From Caballeronia terrestris (GTDB taxonomy: Bacteria; Pseudomonadota; Gammaproteobacteria; Burkholderiales; Burkholderiaceae), in assembly GCF_001544515.1 (NCBI RefSeq), contig NZ_FCOL02000018.1, positions 1 to 64,000 on the forward strand: a DNA stretch of 64,000 nucleotides, written 5' to 3'. The notes beneath the pieces are model-generated. The model searched no databases and had not been told where the DNA came from. It was given only the letters and a program-made list of their open reading frames with translations. The position numbers were made by a program, and so were the translations under genes. Below, in pieces: positions 32,196 to 40,753 of the stretch (the stretch's first letter is position 1; the number at the start of each line of letters is the position of its first letter).

Positions 32196-34072
32196 CACTC
32201 GGCCTCCGCGAATCGTTCGCGCACGAAGCCGACGATACCCTGCGGGAACGCGATCACGAGCAGCAGGATCGCGGCGCCGAGGAGCGCCTGCCAGTAGTCG
32301 GTCTGACGCGCGACCGTGTCTTCGAGCCACGTGAACACCGCGGCGCCGACGATCGGCCCAGTGAGCGTCTGCACGCCGCCGAGCAGCACCATCACGAGGC
32401 CGTCGACGGAGCGCCCGACGCTGATCACGTCCGGCGAGATGTTGCCCTTCGAGAATGCATAGAGCGAACCCGCGAGGCCGCAGAAAACCGACGCGATCAC
32501 GAACGCGGTCCACTGGATGCGCTGTACGTCGATGCCGATGGCCTCGGCACGCAGCGTCGAATCGCGCGAGGCGCGCATCGCGTGGCCGAGCGGCGCGAAG
32601 AGCATGCGTCGCAGCAACCACACGCCGGCCACGACGAAGATCAACGTCACGTAGTAATACGCGATGGGCGAACTCAGCCAAGGCGAAGGCCACAGACCGA
32701 GGATGCCATTGCTGCCGCCCGTCACTGCATCCCACTGGAACACGACCGACCACACGATCTGCGCAAACGCGAGGGTAAGCATCGCGAGATAGACGCCCGA
32801 TAGCCGCACGCAGAACCAGCCGAACACGATTGCACCGAGCGCCGCGAGCAGCGGGCCGAACACGAGCGCGAGCTCCATCGGCCACGAGAACACTTTGAGG
32901 AAGAGCGCCGCGCCGTATGCGCCGAGCCCGAAATACGCGGCATGCCCGAACGAATGCATGCCACCCGGCCCCATGATGAAGTGCAGGCTCGTGGCGAACA
33001 GCACGGCGATCATGATCTCGACGAGCAGCACGGGCAGATACGGAAACTGTCCGGCCAGAAGCGGCGCGAGCGCGAGCAGCAGCACGACGATCGCAGCGCC
33101 CCGTTTCAGGCGCTTGCTTGCTGGACGCAACGGCGTTTCAGCGGCGCCCATCGCACGCACGGCGGTTTGCGCGCGTCCGAATAGACCCCACGGCCGCACG
33201 ACGAGCACGATCGCCATGACGACGAACTCCGCGACGAGCGTGAACTTGCTCAGCGAAAAGTCGATGCCGAACACCGACACATGTCCAATGCCGATAAGCA
33301 AAGCCTTGATCTCCGCGATCAGCAGCGCCGCAACGAACGCGCCCGGAATCGACCCCATGCCGCCGACCACGACGACCACGAACGCGTTACCGATCGTATC
33401 GAGATCGAGCGAGAGGTTTGCCGACATGCGCGGCACCTGCAACGCGCCGCCGAGCCCGGCGAGAAACGCGCCCGCGAAGAACACGCTGGTGAAGAGCCAC
33501 GCCTGATTGATGCCGAGCGCGCCGAGCATCTCGCGGTCGCTCGTCGCCGCTCGCACGAGCGTGCCCCAGCGCGTGCGCGTGAGCGCATACCAGAGCGCGC
33601 CGAGCACGAGCGGACCGGTGACGATCAGCACGACGTTGTATGCGGGCAGTTGATGGCCGAGCAATTCGACGGCGCCTGCAAGATGTGGCGCGCGCGGGCC
33701 GAAGATATCCTGCGGCCCCCAGATGTAGAGCGCGGCGTCGCGGAAGATCAGCACGAGCGCGAACGTCGCGAGCAGATGGAACAACTCGGGCGCCTGATAG
33801 ATCCGCCGCAGCACGATTATCTCGACGAGCGCGCCGAGCACCGCGATCACGAATGCTGCCGCTACTACCGAAAGCCAGAAGCCGGCGACCGTCGAGCCGA
33901 AGCGGTTCGCGAGGCTGCACGCGACATACACGCCGAGCATGTAGAACGAGCCATGCGCGAAGTTGACGATTCGGGTCACGCCGAAGATCAGCGAGAGGCC
34001 CGAGGCGACGAGAAAGAGCGCGCAGGCATCGGCGAGTCCGTTGACGAGTTGTACAGCCAGGTTGGAAAGCAT
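32195..34072 (-). CDS. livHM: Fused LivH-LivM ABC permease
   Basis: A 625-residue membrane protein that joins both permease subunits in one chain. The first ~300 residues are LivH-like (ASGLSLIFGVTRIVNFAHGS and TIGNAFVVVVVGGMGSIPG). A linker of about 30 residues with an Arg/Lys-rich stretch follows. The rest is LivM-like (GPGGMHSFGHAAYFGLGAYG and RSVDGLVMVLLGGVQTLTGP). Each half keeps its own loop for ATPase contact (LGINQAWLFTSVFF and IGIDVQRIQWTAFV). The fusion forces a fixed 1:1 permease ratio. It heads the operon livHM-livG-livF-binding protein. Confidence 0.93.
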   Translation of the reverse strand: MLSNLAVQLVNGLADACALFLVASGLSLIFGVTRIVNFAHGSFYMLGVYVACSLANRFGSTVAGFWLSVVAAAFVIAVLGALVEIIVLRRIYQAPELFHLLATFALVLIFRDAALYIWGPQDIFGPRAPHLAGAVELLGHQLPAYNVVLIVTGPLVLGALWYALTRTRWGTLVRAATSDREMLGALGINQAWLFTSVFFAGAFLAGLGGALQVPRMSANLSLDLDTIGNAFVVVVVGGMGSIPGAFVAALLIAEIKALLIGIGHVSVFGIDFSLSKFTLVAEFVVMAIVLVVRPWGLFGRAQTAVRAMGAAETPLRPASKRLKRGAAIVVLLLALAPLLAGQFPYLPVLLVEIMIAVLFATSLHFIMGPGGMHSFGHAAYFGLGAYGAALFLKVFSWPMELALVFGPLLAALGAIVFGWFCVRLSGVYLAMLTLAFAQIVWSVVFQWDAVTGGSNGILGLWPSPWLSSPIAYYYVTLIFVVAGVWLLRRMLFAPLGHAMRASRDSTLRAEAIGIDVQRIQWTAFVIASVFCGLAGSLYAFSKGNISPDVISVGRSVDGLVMVLLGGVQTLTGPIVGAAVFTWLEDTVARQTDYWQALLGAAILLLVIAFPQGIVGFVRERFAEAE

Positions 34073-34653
34073 CGGCTCTGTGGCGATTGGCGAAAGAGGC
34101 GTAATTATCGATGAAATGTTTCCTGCGGTGTCGCGGTTGCCGAATAAGCATCACAGGCTGCTGGAAAAAACGTATTGACGATGATATTGGCTCGTATATC
34201 CTGAATGACAGGGAATCGTCAGCCTGAACTGTGACACCGCCCTGCACCCTCAACATCCGAGTGAAATCGTGAGAGTCCGAAGCCCGTTGGTCATATGGAG
34301 CAGAAGCCAGTACGCGGGCCATCCCCGTGCTGAGTGCTCCATCATCGGTCGCTGCGGCAAGCTACTCGATCGCCGCTTCCAGTCCGCCTTCACCATTCTG
34401 TCGCGCCGCTCCGTGCGACGCCACAACTCCGTCGCCGCACGCGCGTTCATCGCGGTTCATTGCGTCGGCGTGTCGTCGCTGCTGCCGTAGCGCCTCTCAA
34501 GCCTCGCCTTTCCCTTCGTCGTTCGATTCGTTTATCGCGCTTGAGCGTGCGCTTCGTCGCGTCTGCTCGACGCTGACGATCGATCGTTATTTCCAGCGGT
34601 TTTGCCACGCGCAAATGCCGGGGCGAAGTGCTGTCCACTTATTAAAAGCTGTT
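34073..34653. promoter_or_regulatory. Divergent region between livHM and the polyamine operon
   Basis: 581 bases with no convincing gene. A plausible rightward promoter is TTGACG (34175-34180), a 16-bp spacer and TATCCT (34197-34202), which would give a leader of about 450 bases before puuD. The right half (34300-34620) is rich in CGC and GCC triplets without a supported start. No strong ribosome site precedes the puuD ATG. Confidence 0.45.
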
Positions 34654-35391
34654 ATGAGAACACTACCTGTCATCGGCATTAGCGCCGATCGAACGATGAT
34701 CGGCGCGCATCCCTCGCACGTCGCGGGAGAAAAGTACATCACGGCGATCGTCGAGGGCGCAAAGGCGCTCGCCTTCGTGCTGCCCGCGCTGGGCGCAAGG
34801 CAACCCATCGACGCCGTGCTCGCAGCCGTCGATGGCCTGCTCTTCACCGGCAGCTATTCGAACGTCGAGCCGCATCGTTATGGCGCTGCTGCGAGCGCTC
34901 CCGGTACGCAGCACGATCCCGCACGCGATGCAACCACGCTGCCGCTGATGCGCGCGGCAATCGACCGCGGCGTGCCTGTCCTTGCGATCTGCCGGGGCTT
35001 TCAGGAGATGAACGTCGTCTTCGGCGGCACGCTGAATGAGGACATTCACGAAGCGCATCGCGAGCGCAAGGACGATCCGCTCGACGCGCAATACGGTCCG
35101 TCGCATCCGGTCGAAATCAGCGCGGGCGGCATGTTGCACCGTTTGAGCGGCCTGCGCGAAGCACGCGTGAATTCGCTGCATACGCAAGGCATCGACCGCT
35201 TAGGCGACGGTCTCGAAGTCGAGGCCGTCGCGCCCGACGGCGTCATCGAAGCGATCAGCGTCAAGCACGCGAAGAACTTCGCGCTCGCGCTGCAATGGCA
35301 CCCCGAATGGAAGCACGCCGACGATCCGCTCTCGCGCGCGATCTTCCGCGCTTTCGGCGACGCTTGCCGCACCACTTCAACCCAAGGATGA
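34654..35391 (+). CDS. puuD: Gamma-glutamyl-GABA hydrolase family (PuuD-like)
   Basis: A 245-residue class I glutamine-amidotransferase-fold hydrolase. The nucleophile Cys113 is in VLAICRGFQEMNV, and the catalytic His216-Glu218 pair is in LQWHPEW. In the Puu pathway this enzyme releases GABA from gamma-glutamyl-GABA. It is 4 bp upstream of a PuuA-like ligase and near a putrescine-type aminotransferase, forming a polyamine-catabolic operon. The ATG at 34654 fits the family start (RTLPVIGISADR), though the ribosome site is weak; the frame is open further upstream without homology. Confidence 0.88.
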   Translation: MRTLPVIGISADRTMIGAHPSHVAGEKYITAIVEGAKALAFVLPALGARQPIDAVLAAVDGLLFTGSYSNVEPHRYGAAASAPGTQHDPARDATTLPLMRAAIDRGVPVLAICRGFQEMNVVFGGTLNEDIHEAHRERKDDPLDAQYGPSHPVEISAGGMLHRLSGLREARVNSLHTQGIDRLGDGLEVEAVAPDGVIEAISVKHAKNFALALQWHPEWKHADDPLSRAIFRAFGDACRTTSTQG

Positions 35392-35395
35392 AGCC

Positions 35396-36730
35396 ATGCA
35401 ATACATCGACGAGTTTCTGAAGAAGCATCGCATCACCGAGATCGAGGCGATCATCCCCGACATGGCCGGCACCGCGCGCGGCAAGATCATTCCGCGCAGC
35501 AAGTTCGAATCGGGCGAGTCGATGCGGCTGCCGCAAGCCGTGATGATCCAGACCGTCACCGGCGACTATCCCGCCGACGGCAGCTTCACCGGCGTCACCG
35601 ATCCCGACATGGTCTGCGTGCCCGATCCATCGACGATTCGCCTGATCCCGTGGGCCGTCGATCCGACCGCGCAGGTGATTCACGATTGCGTCCACTTCGA
35701 CGGCACGCCCGTCGCGATCTCGCCGCGCCGCGTGCTGCGCCAGGTGCTGGAGAAGTACGCGGCGAAGGGCTGGAAGCCGGTCGTCGCGCCCGAACTGGAG
35801 TTCTTTCTCGTCGACATGAACAAGGACCCGGACCTGCCGCTGCAACCGCCGATCGGCAGAACGGGGCGACCCGAAACGGGACGTCAGGCGTATTCGATCG
35901 AGGCCGTGAACGAGTTCGATCCGTTGTTCGAAGACATCTACGAGTATTGCGACGTGCAGGAACTCGAAGTCGATACGCTGATCCACGAGGTCGGCGCGGC
36001 GCAGATGGAGATCAACTTCCTGCATGGCGATCCACTCAATCTCGCGGACCGCGTGTTTCTCTTCAAGCGCACGGTGCGCGAGGCCGCGCTGCGCCACAAG
36101 ATGTACGCGACGTTCATGGCGAAGCCGATGGAAAACGAACCGGGCTCGGCGATGCACGTGCACCAGAGCCTCGTCGATGCCGAGAGCGGGCGAAATCTCT
36201 TCACCGGCCGCGACGGCGAAGCGACCGCGCTCTTTCACGGTTATCTCGCGGGGCTGCAGAAATACACGCCCGCGCTGATGCCGATCTTCGCGCCGTACAT
36301 CAATTCGTATCGTCGGCTGTCGCGCTTCATGGCTGCACCGATCAACGTGCAATGGGGCTACGACAACCGCACCGTCGGCTTTCGCATTCCGCATTCGGCG
36401 CCGGCCGCGCGGCGTATCGAGAACCGCATTCCGGGCGTCGACTGCAATCCGTATCTCGCGATCGCGGCGACGCTCGCCGCGGGCTATCTCGGCATGACGC
36501 AGCATCTCGAACCGACAGAGCCGCTCGCCAGCGACGGCTACGCGCTCGCGTATCAGTTGCCGCGCAATCTTGAAGAAGGGCTCACTTTGATGGGCGCGTG
36601 CGAGCCGCTTGCAGAGATGCTCGGCGAGAAGTTCGTGCGCGCGTATCTCGCGCTGAAGGAAACCGAATTCGAAGCGTTCTTTCGCGTGATCAGTTCGTGG
36701 GAACGCAAGCATTTGCTATTGCACGTCTAA
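35396..36730 (+). CDS. puuA: Glutamine synthetase family (PuuA-like)
   Basis: A 444-residue GS-fold ligase. Metal and ATP ligands are visible in VVAPELEFFLVD, GAAQMEINFLHGD and GSAMHVHQSLVD. The segment NRIPGVDCNPYLAIAATLAAG is typical of the gamma-glutamylpolyamine synthetase branch, and residues such as the adenylylation tyrosine of GlnA are not apparent. It should join glutamate to putrescine or another amine using ATP. AAGGA lies seven bases before the ATG. The gene is wedged between puuD and the aminotransferase. Confidence 0.9.
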   Translation: MQYIDEFLKKHRITEIEAIIPDMAGTARGKIIPRSKFESGESMRLPQAVMIQTVTGDYPADGSFTGVTDPDMVCVPDPSTIRLIPWAVDPTAQVIHDCVHFDGTPVAISPRRVLRQVLEKYAAKGWKPVVAPELEFFLVDMNKDPDLPLQPPIGRTGRPETGRQAYSIEAVNEFDPLFEDIYEYCDVQELEVDTLIHEVGAAQMEINFLHGDPLNLADRVFLFKRTVREAALRHKMYATFMAKPMENEPGSAMHVHQSLVDAESGRNLFTGRDGEATALFHGYLAGLQKYTPALMPIFAPYINSYRRLSRFMAAPINVQWGYDNRTVGFRIPHSAPAARRIENRIPGVDCNPYLAIAATLAAGYLGMTQHLEPTEPLASDGYALAYQLPRNLEEGLTLMGACEPLAEMLGEKFVRAYLALKETEFEAFFRVISSWERKHLLLHV

Positions 36731-36747
36731 GACAACGAGAGACCACC

Positions 36748-38136
36748 ATGAACGACAGAATCGCTTTGAAACAGGCGCGCACCACCGCCGAATACCGCGC
36801 GCTCGACGCCGCGCATCACATCCATCCGTTCTCCGACATGGGCGCGCTCAACCGCGCGGGCAGCCGCGTGATCGTGAAGGCTGATGGCGTGTATCTATGG
36901 GACTCGGACGGCAATCGCATGATCGACGGCATGGCGGGCCTGTGGTGCGTGAACGTGGGCTACGGCCGCCGCGAACTGGCCGATGCCGCGTATCGTCAGA
37001 TGCAGGAATTGCCCTTCTACAACACGTTCTTCAAGACGACGCATCCGCCCGTCATTGAACTATCGGCCTTGCTCGCCGAGCTCACGCCCGCGCCGTTCAA
37101 TCACTTCTTCTATTGCAACAGCGGCTCGGAAGGCAACGATACGATGCTGCGTATCGTGCATCGTTACTGGGCCGCGCTCGGCCAGCCGCAGAAGAAAATC
37201 GTGATCTCGCGCAGGAACGGCTATCACGGTTCGACGATCGCGGGCGGCACGCTCGGCGGCATGGACTACATGCACGAGCAGATGCCGTCGACGGTGCCGA
37301 ACATCGTCCATATCGATCAGCCGTACTGGTTCGGCGAAGGCGGCGACACGACGCCCGACGAGTTCGGCCTCGCGCGCGCACGCCAGCTTGAGGCGGCAAT
37401 CCTCGAAGCGGGTGCGGAGAACGTCGCGGCGTTCGTCGGCGAACCGTTCCAGGGCGCGGGCGGCGTGATCTTTCCGCCGCGAACGTACTGGCCGGAGATT
37501 CAGCGCATCTGCCGCAAGTACGACGTGCTGCTCGCCGCCGACGAAGTCATCGGAGGATTCGGGCGCACCGGCGAATGGTTCGCGAATCAGCACTTCGGCT
37601 TCGAGCCTGATCTCATGACGCTGGCTAAGGGGCTTACCAGCGGCTACGTGCCGATGGGCGCGGTGGGTCTGCATGATCGCGTGGCGCGCGTGATCGTCGA
37701 GAACGGCGAGTTCAATCACGGGCTCACGTATTCGGGGCATCCGGTCGCGGCGGCGGTGGCAGTCGCGAATCTCACGCTGCTGCGCGACGAAGGCATCATC
37801 GAGCGCGTGAAGCACGACACCGGCCCGTACTTTCAAAAGCGCTTGCGCGAGACGTTCGAAGCACATCCGATCGTCGGCGAAATCAGCGGCGTTGGATTGG
37901 TCGCGGGGATACAGCTTGCCGAGGAGCCGCGCACCAGGAAGCGCTTCGCGAACGGCGGTGACGTGGGCACGATGTGCCGCGACTTCTGCTTCAACGGCAA
38001 CCTCGTGATGCGCGCGACCGGCGATCGCATGCTGCTCTCGCCGCCGCTCGTCATATCGCATTCGGAAATCGACGAGATCATGGCGAAGGCGAAGACCGCG
38101 ATCGACTCAACCGCTCGGCAGCTCGGCCTGCTGTGA
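36748..38136 (+). CDS. spuC: Class III polyamine aminotransferase (SpuC-like)
   Basis: A 462-residue PLP-dependent class III aminotransferase. The PLP lysine is K294 in LMTLAKGLTSGYVP, the pyridine-binding aspartate is D265 in LLAADEVIGGFGR, and the N-terminal signature includes DGMAGLWCVNVGYGR. This matches putrescine/cadaverine:pyruvate aminotransferases. It follows puuA by 17 bp, so the operon contains both a glutamylation route (PuuA/PuuD) and a direct transamination enzyme. A puuB/puuC pair is not in the window. Confidence 0.9.
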   Translation: MNDRIALKQARTTAEYRALDAAHHIHPFSDMGALNRAGSRVIVKADGVYLWDSDGNRMIDGMAGLWCVNVGYGRRELADAAYRQMQELPFYNTFFKTTHPPVIELSALLAELTPAPFNHFFYCNSGSEGNDTMLRIVHRYWAALGQPQKKIVISRRNGYHGSTIAGGTLGGMDYMHEQMPSTVPNIVHIDQPYWFGEGGDTTPDEFGLARARQLEAAILEAGAENVAAFVGEPFQGAGGVIFPPRTYWPEIQRICRKYDVLLAADEVIGGFGRTGEWFANQHFGFEPDLMTLAKGLTSGYVPMGAVGLHDRVARVIVENGEFNHGLTYSGHPVAAAVAVANLTLLRDEGIIERVKHDTGPYFQKRLRETFEAHPIVGEISGVGLVAGIQLAEEPRTRKRFANGGDVGTMCRDFCFNGNLVMRATGDRMLLSPPLVISHSEIDEIMAKAKTAIDSTARQLGLL

Positions 38137-38140
38137 CGCT

Positions 38141-38773
38141 CTAAATGCCCTTCTCGACCATGTCGAGAAGGCGCTCGCCCAAAGTTGCAGCCTGCGCGCG
38201 ATCGAGCCGCTGCAACGGCCCTTCGATCAGCAGCATCGCGAAGCCATGCACCGCCGACCACGCGAGGTATTCCGCATCGGCGCGCCGCTCGGCGGGCATC
38301 ACGCCGGCCTCGACCATGCGGTCGAGCGCCGCGCCCAGCAACTGGAACGGATCGAGCCCGCTCTCTCCCGCACTCGCAGGATCGTGCGTGCCCCACTCTG
38401 CCTTCGGTGCGGCGAACGCGGTGCGAAAAAGCCCCGTCTGCGTCTGCGCGAATCGCAGATAACCCGTGCCGACCGCCCGCAAGCTCGCGCGCGCCCCGTC
38501 AGCGCGACGGCGTTTTTTCGGCAGCGCGGCAAGCTCGGCTTCCATCGCCACCGCCACCGCCGAAAGCGCCGCTGCGCGCACCGCGACGAGCAGTTCGTGG
38601 CGACTCGCGAAGTGCCGATAAGCAGCGTTCGGCACGACGCCCGCGCGCCGCGTGGCTTCGCGCAGGACGACGGCGTCCGGGCCGCCGTCGCGCGCAAGTT
38701 CGATGCCCGCGTCGAGCAACGCTCGGCGCAAGTCGCCGTGTCGATACGTGCTGCGTGGCTTCGCTTTTGTCAT
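38141..38773 (-). CDS. TetR/AcrR-family regulator
   Basis: A 210-residue regulator. The N-terminal HTH reads REATRRAGVVPNAAYRHFAS. The C-terminal domain (LRAVGTGYLRFAQTQTGLFRTAF) is of the WHG type. It is divergent from the NTF2-like/VOC pair with 118 bp between starts, in which two related palindromes lie, so it is likely to repress that pair and itself. The ligand is unknown. It converges on spuC with only 4 bp between. Confidence 0.9.
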   Translation of the reverse strand: MTKAKPRSTYRHGDLRRALLDAGIELARDGGPDAVVLREATRRAGVVPNAAYRHFASRHELLVAVRAAALSAVAVAMEAELAALPKKRRRADGARASLRAVGTGYLRFAQTQTGLFRTAFAAPKAEWGTHDPASAGESGLDPFQLLGAALDRMVEAGVMPAERRADAEYLAWSAVHGFAMLLIEGPLQRLDRAQAATLGERLLDMVEKGI

Positions 38774-38797
38774 ATTGTTCTTGTTAAAGCTTTCGCA

Positions 38798-38812
38798 TGT
38801 GGACGCCGTCCA
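38798..38812. promoter_or_regulatory. Operator-like palindrome 1 of the TetR/NTF2 region
   Basis: TGTGGACGCCGTCCA contains the perfect interrupted palindrome TGGAC-GCC-GTCCA. It shares the TGTGGACG half-site with the second element at 38830. Confidence 0.6.
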
Positions 38813-38829
38813 TTATCTCTGCTATTTTT

Positions 38830-38846
38830 TGTGGACGGTGTACACA
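38830..38846. promoter_or_regulatory. Operator-like palindrome 2 of the TetR/NTF2 region
   Basis: TGTGGACGGTGTACACA has 7-bp arms with one mismatch around GGT. Its centre is 32 bp from the centre of the first palindrome, about three helical turns. Confidence 0.6.
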
Positions 38847-38891
38847 AATCGAAAAATGCCTTGTTTTACAGGGTTTTTCAAGGAGACGATC

Positions 38892-39314
38892 ATGGTCGAG
38901 TCAAACGGAAGCGAGCGCGACGAAGCGCGCATCCGCGAAATCATCGAGGAATGGCGGCAGGCAGTGGTCGCGAAAGACGTGAACGCGCTGATCCGTCACT
39001 ATGCAAGCGATGTCGTCGTGTTCGATATCGTGCCGCCTGCGTCCTTTACCGGCACGGAGCGCTATCGCGAGCACTGGCAGGGCTGGTTCGATTCGATGAA
39101 AGGACCGTTCTCGTTCGAGATGCCCGACGTGAAAGTGGCGGCGAGCGGTGACATCGCTTTTGCGCACAGCGTGAATCGCGTGGTCGTCGGCGAGCAGGAC
39201 AATCTGACTCGGGGCACCGCGTGTTTTCGCAGGATCGACGGCGAATGGCGCGTGGTGCACGAACACGTATCGATGCCGCTCAATATGGACATGGACCCCG
39301 ACGACCATTCATAA
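38892..39314 (+). CDS. NTF2-like/SnoaL-fold protein
   Basis: A 140-residue small cone-shaped-fold protein of the DUF4440/SnoaL type (EIIEEWRQAVVAKDVNALIRHY, then VVFDIVPPASFTG, ending in a WRVVHEHVSMP strand). Such proteins are small isomerases, hydratases or ligand binders, and no catalytic set is diagnostic here. AAGGAG is eight bases before the ATG. It lies 14 bp upstream of a VOC-family gene, and both are probably controlled by the divergent TetR. Confidence 0.85.
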   Translation: MVESNGSERDEARIREIIEEWRQAVVAKDVNALIRHYASDVVVFDIVPPASFTGTERYREHWQGWFDSMKGPFSFEMPDVKVAASGDIAFAHSVNRVVVGEQDNLTRGTACFRRIDGEWRVVHEHVSMPLNMDMDPDDHS

Positions 39315-39328
39315 CCCAAGGAGTAGAC

Positions 39329-39760
39329 ATGCTGGTACAACCCTATCTGTTCTTCGAAGGCCGTTGCGAGGAAGCGCTCGCGTTCTACACGGAAAAGCTC
39401 GGCGCGCAACCGGCGATGATGATGCGCTACAAGGAAGGCCCACCGGAGAACAACGCCTGCAACAGCCGCCCCGAGATGGCGGAGAAGATCATGCATGCGT
39501 CGTTTCGTGTCGGCGAGTCGGTGATCATGGCGTCCGACGGCATGTGCTCCGGCAAGCCGAATTTCCAGGGCGTGTCGCTGTCGCTGACCGTAGAGGACAT
39601 CGAAAAGGCCGAGCAGTGTTTCAACGCGCTCGCCGATGGCGGACAAGTGCAACTGCCGCTCACGCAGACGTTTTTCGCCAAGCGCTTCGGCATGGTCGCG
39701 GACAAGTTCGGCCTGTCGTGGATGGTGCTTGGCGGCATGGAAGAGCACCACCCGCAGTAA
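39329..39760 (+). CDS. VOC/PhnB-like glyoxalase-fold protein
   Basis: A 143-residue single VOC-module protein. The N-terminus QPYLFFEGRCEEALAFYTEKLG and the central MHASFRVGESVIMASD are characteristic of the PhnB/YjdN branch. Members bind small molecules, and most have no proven enzyme activity. CAAGGAG precedes the ATG. It follows the NTF2-like gene within 14 bp and is likely cotranscribed with it. Confidence 0.88.
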   Translation: MLVQPYLFFEGRCEEALAFYTEKLGAQPAMMMRYKEGPPENNACNSRPEMAEKIMHASFRVGESVIMASDGMCSGKPNFQGVSLSLTVEDIEKAEQCFNALADGGQVQLPLTQTFFAKRFGMVADKFGLSWMVLGGMEEHHPQ

Positions 39761-39920
39761 GCGCTACGGGAACACACTGTCACTCTCAAGCATTGGCGCG
39801 CTTCGTGCATATGGATGCGCGAAGCCGTATTCCCTTTGGACCGCCACTCGTTCACAGGAAGACCGCATCGCCCAGCGCAAAGGCCAGAAGCAGAAGGCCG
39901 ACGAGCAGCAGGGCGGCTTG

Positions 39921-40034
39921 ATGGCGCAGGAAGGCACGCAGCCCGACAAGGACCACAGCAGCGGCAAGCTGACCGAAGAAGGAAAGGAAGCCTGGCGTAC
40001 GGGCTCGGGCATCGACGGCGGCGGAAAGACCTGA
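39921..40034 (+). CDS. Small hydrophilic protein, start uncertain
   Basis: A short frame whose last ~60 codons have the GC-rich third positions of real genes in this region (EDRIAQRKGQKQKADEQQ, then [19 protein letters not shown]). No ATG with a ribosome site begins it. The ATG at 39921 gives only 37 residues, and the coding-like composition starts about 60 bases earlier. It may be a small stress-type protein with a non-ATG start or a gene remnant. It lies 67 bp before folE. Confidence 0.35.
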   Translation: MAQEGTQPDKDHSSGKLTEEGKEAWRTGSGIDGGGKT

Positions 40035-40101
40035 CCGGCCTGTCGGAATCTCGAAACATGGAACAATGGCCCTCTTCAACCAAGAGGAACAGGAGTCTTC
40101 G

Positions 40102-40752
40102 ATGAGCGTCTCGGGCAAAACCACCCCTTCCGCTTCGGACATGCCGGCGGGTTCCGCCGATCGTCCCAGCCGCGAAGAAGCCGAAGCCGCCGTGCGCATC
40201 TTGCTGCGCTGGGCCGGCGACGATCCGCGCCGCGAAGGTCTGCGCGATACGCCAGCGCGCGTCATCCGCGCGTATGAGGAATTCTTCCGGGGCTACGAGC
40301 AGGACCCGCGCGAAATCCTCCAGCGCACTTTCTCGGAGGTCCAGGGCTACGACGAGATGATTGTCCTCAAGGACATCCGCTTCGAGAGCTACTGCGAGCA
40401 TCACATGGTGCCGATCATCGGGCGCGCGCACGTCGCGTATCTGCCGAGCAAGCGCGTCGTCGGCATTTCGAAGCTGGCGCGGCTCGTCGATGCCTTCGCC
40501 AAGCGCCTGCAGATTCAGGAAAAGATGACCGCGCAAATCGCCGACACGCTCGATGAAGTGCTGCAACCGCTCGGCGTCGGCGTGATTCTGGAGGCTGCAC
40601 ATCAGTGCATGTCGACGCGCGGCGTGCACAAGGCGGGCGCGTCGATGGTCACGTCGCGCATGCTCGGCGCTTTCCGCGACGATCCGTCGACACGTCGCGA
40701 ATTTCTCGCGATCGTCGGCAATCAGAACGCCTACAGCGTCTCGAACACCTGA
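40102..40752 (+). CDS. folE: GTP cyclohydrolase I
   Basis: A 216-residue GTP cyclohydrolase I that opens GTP to dihydroneopterin triphosphate for folate and tetrahydrobiopterin synthesis. Zinc ligands are visible as C98 in [10 protein letters not shown], with the histidine pair at 100/101, and C169 in HQCMSTRGV. The typical segments [17 protein letters not shown] and [17 protein letters not shown] are present. The start at 40102 has AGGAG six bases upstream; an in-frame ATG at 40066 would add 12 residues without a ribosome site. It converges on the serine acetyltransferase with a 1-bp gap. Confidence 0.96.
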   Translation: MSVSGKTTPSASDMPAGSADRPSREEAEAAVRILLRWAGDDPRREGLRDTPARVIRAYEEFFRGYEQDPREILQRTFSEVQGYDEMIVLKDIRFESYCEHHMVPIIGRAHVAYLPSKRVVGISKLARLVDAFAKRLQIQEKMTAQIADTLDEVLQPLGVGVILEAAHQCMSTRGVHKAGASMVTSRMLGAFRDDPSTRREFLAIVGNQNAYSVSNT

Positions 40753-40753
40753 G

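Noticed and set aside
34250-34500. Two short overlapping frames in the livHM-puuD gap
   Set aside because: Neither has a ribosome site or a protein-like composition; both look like GC-rich chance frames.
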